This document shows positions 49,667 to 58,663 of a stretch of 64,000 nucleotides of DNA, piece after piece (the stretch's first letter is position 1; each line of letters begins with the position of its first letter). Below the pieces are notes generated by a model. That model saw only the letters and a program-made list of their open reading frames with translations, had not been told where the DNA came from and ran no database searches. The position numbers were made by a program, and so were the translations under genes. The DNA is from Streptomyces melanogenes (GTDB taxonomy: Bacteria > Actinomycetota > Actinomycetes > Streptomycetales > Streptomycetaceae), in the NCBI RefSeq assembly GCF_014649795.1, contig NZ_BMTS01000001.1:124001-188000 (forward strand), given 5' to 3'.

Positions 49667-49857
49667 AACCGCCGAGGCTAGCGACCGGGCGCCCGGCTGA
49701 GCCAGTCATTTCCGCCCCACGGCGCCCTTGACCTGCAACGTCACCGTCGGCCACCGGATCGCGGCCTCATCGCGGACACCAGCCTGCCCCTCGCTCCAGC
49801 CACGCCCCAATCTCAGAATCCAGGGGAGCAGTCACTCCTGGCCGACCCCATCGCGAC

Positions 49858-50160
49858 TCAAGCCACCGACCGATCCTCAACCTCAATCACCCGCGCCGGC
49901 CCCGCCCGAAACCCTGGGCTCGCGGCATCCGCAGCAACCATGTGCGCAGTGACATCGTGCGCCGCCAACGCCTCCCGCGACGCCCAAAGCTCCACGAGAA
50001 CGAACTGATCCGGATCACCGACCACCCGGTGCAGGTCGTACTGCAGGCACCCCTCCTCAGCCCGCACGATCGGCGCGAGCCGCTCATAGGCATCCACCTG
50101 CTCCTGGCCGCGGCCAGGAAGCGTGGTGATCAGTATGTGAAGTCGTACGGGCTGTGACAT
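49858..50160 (-). CDS. Antibiotic biosynthesis monooxygenase (ABM) domain protein
   Basis: A 100-residue ferredoxin-like ABM protein: VRLHILITTLPGRGQEQVDAYERLAPIVRAEEGCLQYDLHRVVGDPDQFVLVELWASREALAAHDVTAHM. Such dimers oxidise polyketide quinols, degrade haem or act as YgiN-like quinol oxidases; the short solo form here resembles YgiN. ATG at 50160. The ABC permease gene starts 221 bases away on the other strand. Confidence 0.88.
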   Translation of the reverse strand: MSQPVRLHILITTLPGRGQEQVDAYERLAPIVRAEEGCLQYDLHRVVGDPDQFVLVELWASREALAAHDVTAHMVAADAASPGFRAGPARVIEVEDRSVA

Positions 50161-50380
50161 GCGTGCGAGCGTAGATCAGCAAGCACGGCAGGAGAACCGG
50201 GGTCTCAGCAGGCAGACATCAGCCCAGATATCGGCGCAGACGTCAGTGGCGCAACCCGCCCCTGGTCAGCCGACATCACCCCCATCGACTCGCGCGCCGC
50301 CCCTACCAACCACCACCGCCCCCACCCCATCGGCCCATCCCCCCGAGCGTCCACCCCACCCCCCACCTTCCAATAGGAAC

Positions 50381-51100
50381 GTGACCGCCGGACAGCTCAC
50401 CGCGGTGCTGCCGCCCGCCGACGCCGGGGCGCCCCACGACTGCCTCGCGCGTAACGAATGGATCTGCGGGGAGTACCTCTCCACCCGCCGCCAGATCCTC
50501 TGGGACGCCGTCGTTCAGCACCTCCAGCTGACCGCCGTCTCCGTCGTCATCGGGCTGGCCGTCGCCCTGCCGCTCGCCGTCGCGGCGCGGCGGTGGCGGT
50601 GGGCCGCCGGGCCCGTGCTCGGGGTCACCACCGTCCTCTACACCATCCCCTCGCTCGCGATGTTCTCGCTGCTCCTGCCCGTATACGGGCTCTCGGCGAC
50701 GCTCGTCGTGGCGGGACTGGTGCTGTACTCGCTCACCCTCCTTGTACGGAACATCCTCGCCGGGCTACGAGCCGTACCCGACGAGACGCGGCAGGCCGCG
50801 CGCGGCATGGGATACGGGCCCGTACGGCTGCTCCTCGCCGTCGAGCTGCCGCTCGCGCTCCCCGCCGCCATGGCCGGGCTGCGCATCGCGACTGTCTCCG
50901 CCGTCTCCCTCGTCACCGTTGGCGCCATCGTCGGATACGGCGGACTCGGCAACCTCATCTACTCCGGCATGAACACCTACTTCAAGGCGCAAGTCCTCAC
51001 CGCCTCCGTCCTCTGCGTCGTCATCGCCATCGCCGCCGATCTCGTTCTCCTCTTTGCCCAGCGGCTGCTCACCCCCTGGACCCGGGCGGTACGCGCATGA
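50381..51100 (+). CDS. Glycine betaine/choline-type ABC transporter permease (OpuCB/ProW-like)
   Basis: A membrane permease of 239 residues. STRRQILWDAVVQHLQLTAVSVVIGLAVALPLAVAARR opens the BPD_transp core, and VPDETRQAARGMGYGPVRLLLAVELPLALPAAMAGLR is the EAA loop, as in OpuCB/OpuCD. The extracellular start contains DAGAPHDCLARNEWICGEYL. GTG at 50381 follows AGGA closely. The gene heads a permease-permease-binding protein operon that lacks the usual ATPase. Confidence 0.87.
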   Translation: MTAGQLTAVLPPADAGAPHDCLARNEWICGEYLSTRRQILWDAVVQHLQLTAVSVVIGLAVALPLAVAARRWRWAAGPVLGVTTVLYTIPSLAMFSLLLPVYGLSATLVVAGLVLYSLTLLVRNILAGLRAVPDETRQAARGMGYGPVRLLLAVELPLALPAAMAGLRIATVSAVSLVTVGAIVGYGGLGNLIYSGMNTYFKAQVLTASVLCVVIAIAADLVLLFAQRLLTPWTRAVRA

Positions 51101-51131
51101 CCCAGCCCCCCGACCCCCCACCGGCGACCCC

Positions 51132-51806
51132 ATGACCACCCTCTCCCACGCCTGGTCCTGGCTCACCACCTCCGCCCACTGGCACGGCGAGAACGGCATC
51201 TGGCACCGGCTCGGCGAGCACCTCTGGCTCACCGCCCTCTGTCTCCTCCTGAGCTGCCTCATCGCGCTGCCCGTCGCCCTCGTCCTCGGCCACCTCGGCA
51301 AAGGCGGCGCCCTCGCCGTCAACCTCTCCAACATCGGGCGGGCCGTGCCCACCTTCGCCGTACTCGTCCTGCTGCTCCTCACCCCCCTCGGCAGGCACGG
51401 CGAAGCCCCCACGATCGTCGCCCTCATCCTCTTCGCGGTACCGCCGCTCCTCACCAACGCGTACGTCGGCATGCGCGAAGTCGACCGCGACGTCGTCCGG
51501 GCCGCCCGGGGCATGGGCATGACCGGCAGCCAGATGCTCTGGCGCGTCGAGCTGCCCCTCGCGCTCCCGCTGCTCCTCACCGGCGTACGCATCGCAGCCG
51601 TCCAGCTCGTCGCCACCGCCACCCTCGCCGCACTCGCGGGCGGCGGCGGGCTCGGGCGGATCATCACCGCCGGGTTCAACCTCGCCTCCACACCCCAGGT
51701 CGTCGCCGGTGCCGTCCTCGTCGCCGTCTTCGCCCTCCTCGTGGAGGCGATCTTCGAGGTCGCCCAGCGCCTCGCGCCCGCCTGGGCGAGGGGCGGCCCC
51801 TCATGA
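51132..51806 (+). CDS. Glycine betaine/choline-type ABC transporter permease (OpuCD-like)
   Basis: The second permease, 224 residues. The spans HLWLTALCLLLSCLIALPVALVLGHL, VPTFAVLVLLLLTPLG and IVALILFAVPPLLTNAYVG precede the EAA loop MREVDRDVVRAARGMGMTGSQMLWRVELPLALP. The end is AVLVAVFALLVEAIFEVAQRLAP. ATG at 51132 overlaps the stop of a 12-codon frame (51097-51135) that itself overlaps the first permease stop. The following binding-protein gene starts inside its last codons (ATGA). Confidence 0.87.
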   Translation: MTTLSHAWSWLTTSAHWHGENGIWHRLGEHLWLTALCLLLSCLIALPVALVLGHLGKGGALAVNLSNIGRAVPTFAVLVLLLLTPLGRHGEAPTIVALILFAVPPLLTNAYVGMREVDRDVVRAARGMGMTGSQMLWRVELPLALPLLLTGVRIAAVQLVATATLAALAGGGGLGRIITAGFNLASTPQVVAGAVLVAVFALLVEAIFEVAQRLAPAWARGGPS

Positions 51807-52744
51807 AAGCCCGGCATCTGCTCCCTGCGGCGCTGCTCACCCTTACCGCCTGCACCACCGGCCCCACCCTCGAAACCCAAGGCACCGTTACCGCACCCCC
51901 CGGCGACAGCAAACACCTCACCATCGGCACCGCAGGGTTCACCGAAAGCGACCTGCTCGCCCAGATGTACGCCCTGCTCCTCGGCAAAGCCGGCTACCGC
52001 ACCAAGATCCTCTCCGTCACCAACCGCGAGCTCTACGAACCCGCCCTCGAAGCCGGGCAGATCGACGTAGTCCCCGAATACGCCGCCACCTTCGCCGACT
52101 GGCTCAACGCCAAAGCCAACGGACCCGACGCGCCCCCCGTCGGCTCACCCGACCTCGCCACCACCATGACCGCCCTCCGGCGCCTCGCCGCACCCCGCGG
52201 CCTCACCGTCCTCGACCCCGGCAAAGCCGTCGACCAGAACGCCTTCGCCGTCACCGCCGACTACGCCCGGCAGCACAGACTCCGCACCCTCAGCGACCTC
52301 GGCGCCGCCAAACTCCCCGTACGGCTCGCCGCCGGTGACGAATGCGTCCAACGCCCCTACTGCGAACCCGGGCTGAAGAAGACGTACGGCATCGACATCA
52401 CCGCCGTCGACCCCAAAGGCGTAGGCACCACCCAGTCCAAACAAGCTGTCCAGAACGGACAGGACCAGATGGTCCTCACCACCACGACGGACGCCACCCT
52501 GGACGCCTTCGGGCTCGTCCTCCTCGCCGACGACAAGCACCTCCAGAACGCCGACTACATCGTGCCCGTTGTCAACCGGTCGCGAGCCGGAAGCGCAGGG
52601 GTCACCAACGCGCTCGGTGCGCTCAACACCGTCCTGACGACCGGCGACTTGGCCAGCCTCAACCAGCAGGTCGACAGCTGGCGGCGACTCCCGAAAGACG
52701 TCGCCAAGAACTACCTGGTGTCCAAGGGCCTGCTGCGTCCCTAA
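51803..52744 (+). CDS. Glycine betaine/choline-type substrate-binding lipoprotein (OpuCC/ProX-like)
   Basis: An extracytoplasmic binding protein of 313 residues with lipobox LTAC (Cys17). The domain KHLTIGTAGFTESDLLAQMYALLLGKAGYRTKILSVTNRELYEPALEAGQIDVVPEYAATFADWL is the OpuAC/OpuCC entry. The ligand pocket likely includes the Tyr in PEYA. It overlaps the upstream permease by 4 bases, so translation is coupled. Its stop overlaps the stop of the convergent GNAT gene (CTAA). Probably osmoprotectant uptake. Confidence 0.88.
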   Translation: MKARHLLPAALLTLTACTTGPTLETQGTVTAPPGDSKHLTIGTAGFTESDLLAQMYALLLGKAGYRTKILSVTNRELYEPALEAGQIDVVPEYAATFADWLNAKANGPDAPPVGSPDLATTMTALRRLAAPRGLTVLDPGKAVDQNAFAVTADYARQHRLRTLSDLGAAKLPVRLAAGDECVQRPYCEPGLKKTYGIDITAVDPKGVGTTQSKQAVQNGQDQMVLTTTTDATLDAFGLVLLADDKHLQNADYIVPVVNRSRAGSAGVTNALGALNTVLTTGDLASLNQQVDSWRRLPKDVAKNYLVSKGLLRP

Positions 52745-53448
52745 CGGTCCTGACGCCCCTGCCGACCCGGAATCCTGTCCCGCAACCGGTCCTTGCCGCG
52801 CCGGTGCAGCCGCCGCTGGACACGCCCGAGCGTGCGGTCCGGCGGCACCTCCTCCACCAGGTCGTCGGCGCCCTCCTGCACGCACACATGGACGTGCACG
52901 TCATGCCAGCCGTCCGCGTGCAACTGCGCGCTGCGCCGCGTGCTCTCCGGGACGAAACCCGACTTCAGAGCCACCCGGCAGGCCGCCTCGTTCGCCGTCG
53001 GATGCGCGATCTCGATCCGGTGCAGCCCCACCGTGTCCAGCGCCCACGACGCCAGCGTGGCCACCGCAGCCGGCGCCACCCCCTGGCCCCGCACCGACGG
53101 CAGGATCCAATAACGGCAGTCCGCGCGGCCGACCGCCAAGTCCAGACTGCACAGCGCGACCCAGCCGATCAGCGCCCCGTCATGCGCCCGCACCACCGCC
53201 CAGTGCGCGTCCGTCTCCGCACGCCAGCCCTGCCGCCAGCGCGCGATCCACCCCCTCGTCTCGATCTCACAGTCCGCGCGCCGCCGCGTCCAGTGCTGGA
53301 TCGCCGGATCCTGGTACGCCTCGTAAACGAACGGCGCGTCCTCAAGTTCCCACGGTCGCAGGAAAAGACCGGCTGACACCGCCAGGGCCGGTTGGTCGGA
53401 CCGACCGAGACGGCCTGCCGGGACAACGGCAGGGACCAACTGGGGCAT
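52741..53448 (-). CDS. GNAT family N-acetyltransferase (RimJ/RimL-like)
   Basis: A 235-residue acetyltransferase. The core begins AGLFLRPWELEDAPFVYEAYQDPAIQHWT, typical of RimJ/RimL-type GNATs, with CRYWILPSVRGQGVAPAAVATLASWALDTVGLHRIEIAHPTANEAACRVALKSGF as the acetyl-CoA site. A basic C-terminal tail (RVQRRLHRRGKDRLRDR) is unusual and may bind nucleic acid or be fortuitous. ATG at 53448; ATG 53472 is possible. It converges with the binding-protein gene, the stops overlapping. Confidence 0.85.
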   Translation of the reverse strand: MPQLVPAVVPAGRLGRSDQPALAVSAGLFLRPWELEDAPFVYEAYQDPAIQHWTRRRADCEIETRGWIARWRQGWRAETDAHWAVVRAHDGALIGWVALCSLDLAVGRADCRYWILPSVRGQGVAPAAVATLASWALDTVGLHRIEIAHPTANEAACRVALKSGFVPESTRRSAQLHADGWHDVHVHVCVQEGADDLVEEVPPDRTLGRVQRRLHRRGKDRLRDRIPGRQGRQDR

Positions 53449-53511
53449 GGACCCATCATGGCAGCGGAGCACCGCCGGAGGGGGCCGCTCCAGACGGACC
53501 GTCCAGCCGAT

Positions 53512-53536
53512 TTTTCACGTCCACATTTTCACGTCC
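53512..53536 (+). promoter_or_regulatory. Direct repeat TTTTCACGTCC, two copies, 14-bp period
   Basis: Two identical 11-bp units at 53512-53522 and 53526-53536 lie about 130 bases ahead of the RraA-like gene. They form an AT-rich spot in an otherwise GC-rich gap and are candidate binding sites or a promoter element. Confidence 0.35.
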
Positions 53537-53663
53537 CTACGGGACTTGACGCGACCAGATGCCACGCCCGCACCGCACCCGCGCGACCCGCCCCACCGAT
53601 TCGACCCCGACAATGGCAGCAAGCAGCAACAAGAGAAGGCACCGGCGAGAGGGACACGAGAGC

Positions 53664-54371
53664 ATGGATCACGACGAGCTCCGCAGCCGCTTCGCGACAC
53701 TGACCACCGCACACGTGGCGGACGCCTGCCTCCGCGCGCGCGTGCCCGTGCGGTGCGCGCCGTCCGTCGTACGTCCCGTAGTGGACGGCGGACGCGTCGC
53801 CGGGCGCGTGGCACCCGCGCGGCACGTCGGCAGTGTCGACATCTTCCTGGAGGCGTACGAGGAGGCCGCGCCCGGAGACGTCCTGGTCGTCGACAACGGC
53901 GGGCGGCTCGACGAGGCCTGCGTCGGCGACCTCGCCGTCCTGGAGGCCAAGGACGCCGGGCTCGCCGGAGTCGTCATCTGGGGGCTGCACCGCGACAGCG
54001 CCGACATCCGGGCCATCGGGCTGCCCGTCTTCAGCATGGGCGCCACCCCTGCCGGACCCCAGCGGCTCGACGGCCGCGCCAAGGACGCGCTGGAAGCCGC
54101 CACGGTGGGGGAGTGGACCGTCAGCCGCGAAGACGTCGTCTTCGGAGACGACGACGGCGTCCTCTTCGTACCCGCCGACCGGGCCGCCGAACTCCTCACC
54201 GTCGCCGAGACCATCCGCGACACCGAACGCCGCCAGGCCGACCGCATCCGAGAAGGCAACTCCCTGCGCGAGCAGGTGCAGTTCGCCCGCTACCTCGCCG
54301 ACCGCCGAGGCAACCCCGCGCTCACGTTCCGTGAGCACCTGCGCGCTGTCGGTGGGGCGATCGAGGAATAG
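53664..54371 (+). CDS. RraA/HMG aldolase-family protein
   Basis: A 235-residue member of the RraA-like fold. TLTTAHVADACLRARVPV, VVDNGGRLDEACVGDLAVLEAKDAGLAGVVIWGLHRDSADI and REDVVFGDDDGVLFVPADRA are family blocks. The Gly-x-x-x-x-x-x-x-x-x-x-x-Arg-Asp pattern of HMG/CHA aldolases appears changed (GLHRDSADI), so it may be an aldolase/decarboxylase or an RraA-like regulator. The C-terminal helix EQVQFARYLADRRGNPALTFREHLR is as in the aldolase-like branch. ATG at 53664; the ankyrin gene follows after 64 bases. Confidence 0.8.
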   Translation: MDHDELRSRFATLTTAHVADACLRARVPVRCAPSVVRPVVDGGRVAGRVAPARHVGSVDIFLEAYEEAAPGDVLVVDNGGRLDEACVGDLAVLEAKDAGLAGVVIWGLHRDSADIRAIGLPVFSMGATPAGPQRLDGRAKDALEAATVGEWTVSREDVVFGDDDGVLFVPADRAAELLTVAETIRDTERRQADRIREGNSLREQVQFARYLADRRGNPALTFREHLRAVGGAIEE

Positions 54372-54435
54372 CATGGTGTACGTGGCATACGGCACGCATC
54401 TCCGCACGCCTCGCGGCAGAAAGGACGGGTGACCG

Positions 54436-55161
54436 ATGCTCATCGGCGCACACGACCCTCTCGCCGTCGAGGTGGCAGCGGCGATCCGTACCGGGGACCT
54501 CCAGCGCTTCCAGGAGCTCCTCGCCGCCCACCCCGGCCTCGCCACCGCGCGGCTGGGCGACGAGCTCGTGAACCGGACCCTGCTCCACGTGGCCACCGAC
54601 TGGTCGGGCCACTTCCCGAACGGCCCGGCGGTCGTGGCCGCGCTCGTCGCGGCGGGCGCGGACGTGGGAGCGCGGTTCACCGGTCCGCACGCCGAGACCC
54701 CGCTCCACTGGGCCGCCAGCTGCGACGACGTCGCCGTCCTCGACGCGCTGCTCGACCTCGGCGCGGACATCGAGGTCGACGGCTCGGTCATCGCGGGCGG
54801 CACGGCGATCGCGGACGCGGTGGCCTTCGGCCAGTGGCGGGCCGCCCGCCGCCTGCTCGAACGCGGCGCCCGTACGACCCTGTGGCAGGCGGCCGGCCTC
54901 GGCGAACTCGACCGCGTCACCGCCTACTTCACCCCCGGCACCCCGCCACCGCCCACCATCGATGTCACCGAGGCCCTGTGGTGCGCCTGCCACGGCGGCC
55001 AGCAGCCGACGGCCGCGTACCTGCGCGACCGGGGCGGCGACATCGACTGGGTCGGCTACGACGAACTGACCCCGCTGGACGCGGCAGTCCGCTCGGGCCA
55101 CGAAGAGGCGGCGGAGTGGCTGCGGGGGCTGGGGGCGCGGTCGGCCACCGAGCGGACCTGA
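54436..55161 (+). CDS. Ankyrin-repeat protein
   Basis: A 241-residue protein with about five ankyrin units: AAAIRTGDLQRFQELLAAHPGLATA, RTLLHVATDWSGHFPNGPAVVAALVAAGADV, ETPLHWAASCDDVAVLDALLDLGADIE, GTAIADAVAFGQWRAARRLLERGA and LTPLDAAVRSGHEEAAEWLRGLGA. Cytosolic, with an unknown partner. Homologues often stand as single genes in actinomycetes. It is co-directional with the RraA-like gene and may share its message. Confidence 0.88.
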   Translation: MLIGAHDPLAVEVAAAIRTGDLQRFQELLAAHPGLATARLGDELVNRTLLHVATDWSGHFPNGPAVVAALVAAGADVGARFTGPHAETPLHWAASCDDVAVLDALLDLGADIEVDGSVIAGGTAIADAVAFGQWRAARRLLERGARTTLWQAAGLGELDRVTAYFTPGTPPPPTIDVTEALWCACHGGQQPTAAYLRDRGGDIDWVGYDELTPLDAAVRSGHEEAAEWLRGLGARSATERT

Positions 55162-55387
55162 CGCGGCCGCGTTCCCGGCCTCTGCCCGCGACGCCTGGCG
55201 GGCTCCGCCACGGGCGTGTGGACCTGGCGGGAAACGAGGCTCGGCCTCGGGGGCCGGTCCGCTACCGTTTTCCCACGGGGTCGCCTCGCTCCACCCGGCT
55301 GGTGCGGAGCGTGCGGATCCCTCTCCTGCCGCCCGGTGTGACCGCTGGGGCTGCGCGCACGTTCGTCCGCTCACCACGGGGGAGTCC

Positions 55388-56374
55388 ATGCCGGTCGCGC
55401 GCGTGTCCACGGACCTGATACCGGTGGCGGAACGATTCGACTGGTGGTGCGACCTGGTCTGGCAGGACGTCGCCCGCACCATCATCACCAGCGATCACGC
55501 CGCCGAGTTCCAGGCCGGGGCGGAGACGGCAGACCTGGGTCTGGTCAAAGTGACCGCGATGCACTTCGCGCCGATTCGCTCCCTCCGCACCCGGACGCTC
55601 ATCCGGCAGTCCGACCCCGAGGTCTACGAGCTCGCCTTGATCACGGGCGACCCGATGTGGCTTTCGCAGCGCCGCAACGACACCGCCGCCCGGGCGGGCG
55701 ACCTGCTTCTCTGGGACACCTCACAGCCGTTCGACGGCGGTGTCTGCGGAGACCACGCCGAGGCGATCATCGTTCATCTGCCACGCTCGGCGCTGTCCCT
55801 CCCACCCGACCGGATCGACCGCCTGGTCGCGCAGCGCATGCCCGCGACCAGTGGCATGGGGGCGATCCTGGCCGCCTTCCTCACCGAGGCCCTCGACCAG
55901 GCCCACGCCTGCCGCCCACAGGACCTGAACACCCTGGGAACGGTCACCCTGGACCTGGCCTCCGCGTACCTCGCCCAGCGTGTCGACGCCGCGGAGCGGC
56001 TCTCGCCCGAGACTCGCCGACAGGTCCTGACTGCGCGCATCACGGCCTTCATCGACCGCAACCTCGCCGACCCGGACCTGACCCCGGCCGTGATCGCGGC
56101 CCAGCACCACATGTCGCTGCGCTCACTGCATCTGCTCTTCCAGACCTCCGGGGAGAGCGTCGCCGCCACGATCCGGCGCCGCCGCCTGGAACGCTGCCGC
56201 AGGGACCTGGCCGACCCGAGACTGCGTCACCGCACGATCGGCGAGACCGCCGCCCGGTGGGGATACCACCGCCCCGCGGACTTCAGCCGGGCGTTCCGGG
56301 GCGCCTACGGCGTCTCGCCGAGCGAGGTCCGGGCGCGCGCATGGGAAGCGAACGACGCTCGCGCTCCGCGCTGA
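55388..56374 (+). CDS. AraC-family regulator (NimR/AraC_binding_2 type)
   Basis: A 328-residue regulator. The sensor domain begins RVSTDLIPVAERFDWWCDLVWQDV, standard for the AraC_binding_2 class, with LRTRTLIRQSDPEVYELALITGDPMWLSQRRNDTAARAGDLLLWDTSQPF as its core. The DNA-binding domain has LTPAVIAAQHHMSLRSLHLLFQTSGESVAATIRRRRLERCRRDL and TIGETAARWGYHRPADFSRAFRGAYGVSPSEVRARA. It is not beside an obvious target enzyme. Confidence 0.88.
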   Translation: MPVARVSTDLIPVAERFDWWCDLVWQDVARTIITSDHAAEFQAGAETADLGLVKVTAMHFAPIRSLRTRTLIRQSDPEVYELALITGDPMWLSQRRNDTAARAGDLLLWDTSQPFDGGVCGDHAEAIIVHLPRSALSLPPDRIDRLVAQRMPATSGMGAILAAFLTEALDQAHACRPQDLNTLGTVTLDLASAYLAQRVDAAERLSPETRRQVLTARITAFIDRNLADPDLTPAVIAAQHHMSLRSLHLLFQTSGESVAATIRRRRLERCRRDLADPRLRHRTIGETAARWGYHRPADFSRAFRGAYGVSPSEVRARAWEANDARAPR

Positions 56375-56664
56375 GCGACGCGTCCAGCACTCGGCGCAGA
56401 ACAAGCCGAACCGGCTCCGGCGAAGTCATCGTTCAGGCTCTGAGTTCAGCCTTCGACAATGCCGCCCGTCCATGATGCTTTTCCGGCCAGGAATGGCAAA
56501 TCCCGGCGTATGTCTGGAACAAGGAAATCCGGATGCGCTGAATGACAACGAACCGTGCGCGACAACCCAACGACCGAGTGCCGCCCTCCCCTGCAAACTC
56601 CTTGCACCGAGTCGATCCAAGGCCGACTCGGTATCGCAGCAGTCTTCGACAAAGGAGTCAGACA

Positions 56665-57117
56665 ATGCACTTCTCCCTGCCGCGCACGGCAGTTCTGGGG
56701 GCCTTCCTCATGGGAGCCGCCCTCACACCCACCGTGGCCAACGCCGCCACCAGCACCTCCCCGGCGCCGGCCCCGGCCGTCGCCAAGGTGTCGGCGAGCA
56801 GCGCCGGTACGACCGTCACGGTGAACCGCGACGCGCGTACCGGCGTCTTCACCGCGACCGGATGTCACGGCACCACCTGCATCTACGTCAACGGGACCGG
56901 CCTTTACGTGAATTACGCGACCGTCACCAATCGGAACGGCGACCCCACGGGCCGGGGAGTGATTTCCAGTACGTGGGACGGCCAGACCCACTACGGACCC
57001 TGGCTCGGGAAGAGCGGTTCCTGGCGCTGGGACTACTACGTTTATATGAACCAGAACAACAAGGTCTGCGGATCCATAGAAGGCCGTGACGTGGCCTGCC
57101 TCACGATCCATCGCTGA
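56665..57117 (+). CDS. Small secreted protein of unknown function
   Basis: A 150-residue exported protein. The signal peptide TAVLGAFLMGAALTPTVANA ends at a clear Ala-x-Ala site. A Ser/Pro/Ala linker follows, then a beta-rich domain (GTTVTVNRDARTGVFTATGCHGTTCIYVNGTGLYVNYATVTN, YGPWLGKSGSWRWDYYVYMNQNNKVCGSIEGRDVACLTIHR). Four cysteines could form two disulfides. ATG at 56665 has AAAGGAG 8 bases upstream. I do not recognise the family. Confidence 0.75.
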   Translation: MHFSLPRTAVLGAFLMGAALTPTVANAATSTSPAPAPAVAKVSASSAGTTVTVNRDARTGVFTATGCHGTTCIYVNGTGLYVNYATVTNRNGDPTGRGVISSTWDGQTHYGPWLGKSGSWRWDYYVYMNQNNKVCGSIEGRDVACLTIHR

Positions 57118-57237
57118 CGTCAGGCAGCGGTGACGGTGGCCGGGCCTCGGAGGCCGCGCCCGCGTCCACCGTCACCGCGAGCCGCGCGGTCCCGTGCGCC
57201 CTGCCCGATGTCAGTGGCCCGTGCGAAGGTGGTCCAC

Positions 57238-57774
57238 ATGGGAACGACACGTACGACACCTGACGGGCGGCCCATTCCGCCGCCGCACGCGGACGAACGG
57301 GCCATGCTGGAGAGCTGGCTGGACTTCCAGCGCGCCACGCTCGCGCTGAAGTGTGAGGGGCTGGACGACCACCGGCTTCGGCTGGCGTCCGTGGAGCCGT
57401 CCGCGATGACGCTGCTCGGGCTCGTCCAGCACATGGCGGAGATCGAACGGAACTGGTTCCAGCGGGTGTTCGCCGGGCAGGACATACCGTTCCTGTTCGG
57501 CAAGGACGGCGACGCCGGGTTCACGCTCGACCCGGACCGAGGGATCGACGAGGCGCTGGCGCTCTGGCGCGCGGAAATCGACCGGGGCCGCGAGCTCATC
57601 GCCGACGCGTCCCTGGAGGACTCCGGGCCGCTGAGCGCGGAGAACGCGGCGGTCCTGGGCGAGCCAACCGTCTCCCTGCGCTGGATCCTCATCCACATGA
57701 TCGAGGAGTACGCACGGCACAACGGGCACGCGGATCTGCTCCGGGAGCGGGTCGACGGGGTGACGGGCTTCTAG
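57238..57774 (+). CDS. DinB superfamily (DUF664) protein
   Basis: A 178-residue four-helix-bundle protein of the DinB/YfiT type. [54 protein letters not shown] and [25 protein letters not shown] place the three metal-binding His residues ([15 protein letters not shown]). Family members include mycothiol/bacillithiol-dependent transferases; the function here is unproven. ATG at 57238 follows AAGGTGG. Confidence 0.88.
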   Translation: MGTTRTTPDGRPIPPPHADERAMLESWLDFQRATLALKCEGLDDHRLRLASVEPSAMTLLGLVQHMAEIERNWFQRVFAGQDIPFLFGKDGDAGFTLDPDRGIDEALALWRAEIDRGRELIADASLEDSGPLSAENAAVLGEPTVSLRWILIHMIEEYARHNGHADLLRERVDGVTGF

Positions 57775-57941
57775 GGGCGCATTGAAGCAGAGGGAGGTTC
57801 TGGAGCGCCCTGGTCGCACATCGATCGGACCTGTCGGCTTGGGGCAAGGCCCTGCCCGCGAAGCACTCCGTTCGCGACACTGGAGTACGGGGTGGGCCGC
57901 GCGCGGTCCTGTTCCCGTGTGTCGGAGGACAGGAGGCAGTC

Positions 57942-58640
57942 ATGGCCCTGCATCGCAGCACGCGGTCGCGGCCCTTGGCCGTCGCGACAGGTGTGCTCCT
58001 CGCCCTGGTGGCCGTCACGGGGTGCTCGGACGGTGGTCTGCCGAATCAGGGCACCGCCCCCGTGAACCAGGGGGGCCAGCGCGGCGGTGCGGACGACGCC
58101 TGGATGACGGAAGCCCGGGATGCCGTCCAGGTGGTGGACGACTTCTGGCGGTCGCACTGGAACCAGCACTTCACCGGTGCGTATGGATCACCGAAGGTCT
58201 TCGGCACGTACACGCCCAACACTCCGCAGGCCCCGAGGTGCGGGAGCGAACCGGCCACCCCGTACAACGCGTTCTACTGCCCCGCCGGGGACTTCATCGC
58301 CTGGGACGGAAAGCTGATGCGCGACGGATATGCCCAGGGCGACTCCTGGGTGTATCTGGTCATCGCCCATGAATGGGGCCATGCCGTGCAGCGCAGGGTT
58401 CTGGGATTGAAGGACGTGGCTCAGGAACTCCAGGCGGACTGCCTGGCCGGGGCCACCCTGTTCGGCTCCGAGGAGCTGCGGTTCGAGCCGGGGGACACCG
58501 ACGAGCTGGCCCAGGCGCTGACCGCTCTCGCCGACGAGTCGCCGTGGACCAACTCCCAGGACCACGGCAACGCCGACCAGCGCCTGTCGGCCTTCAGCAC
58601 GGGCGGCCGGGGCGGGGTCAACGCCTGTCTGCCCAGGTGA
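57942..58640 (+). CDS. Lipoprotein neutral zinc metallopeptidase (YpfJ family)
   Basis: A 232-residue exported protein. The signal ends with lipobox VTGC (Cys28). The peptidase domain shows AWMTEARDAVQVVDDFWRSHW, AFYCPAGDFIAWD and VIAHEWGHAVQRRVLG with the zinc motif H143-E144-x-x-H147; the third ligand is probably in ELQADCLAGATLFG. It matches the putative neutral zinc metallopeptidase family, though shorter than some members. ATG at 57942 follows GAGG. It is convergent with the caspase gene. Confidence 0.87.
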   Translation: MALHRSTRSRPLAVATGVLLALVAVTGCSDGGLPNQGTAPVNQGGQRGGADDAWMTEARDAVQVVDDFWRSHWNQHFTGAYGSPKVFGTYTPNTPQAPRCGSEPATPYNAFYCPAGDFIAWDGKLMRDGYAQGDSWVYLVIAHEWGHAVQRRVLGLKDVAQELQADCLAGATLFGSEELRFEPGDTDELAQALTALADESPWTNSQDHGNADQRLSAFSTGGRGGVNACLPR

Positions 58641-58663
58641 GCGGCGTGCCGGACAGCCCGTCG

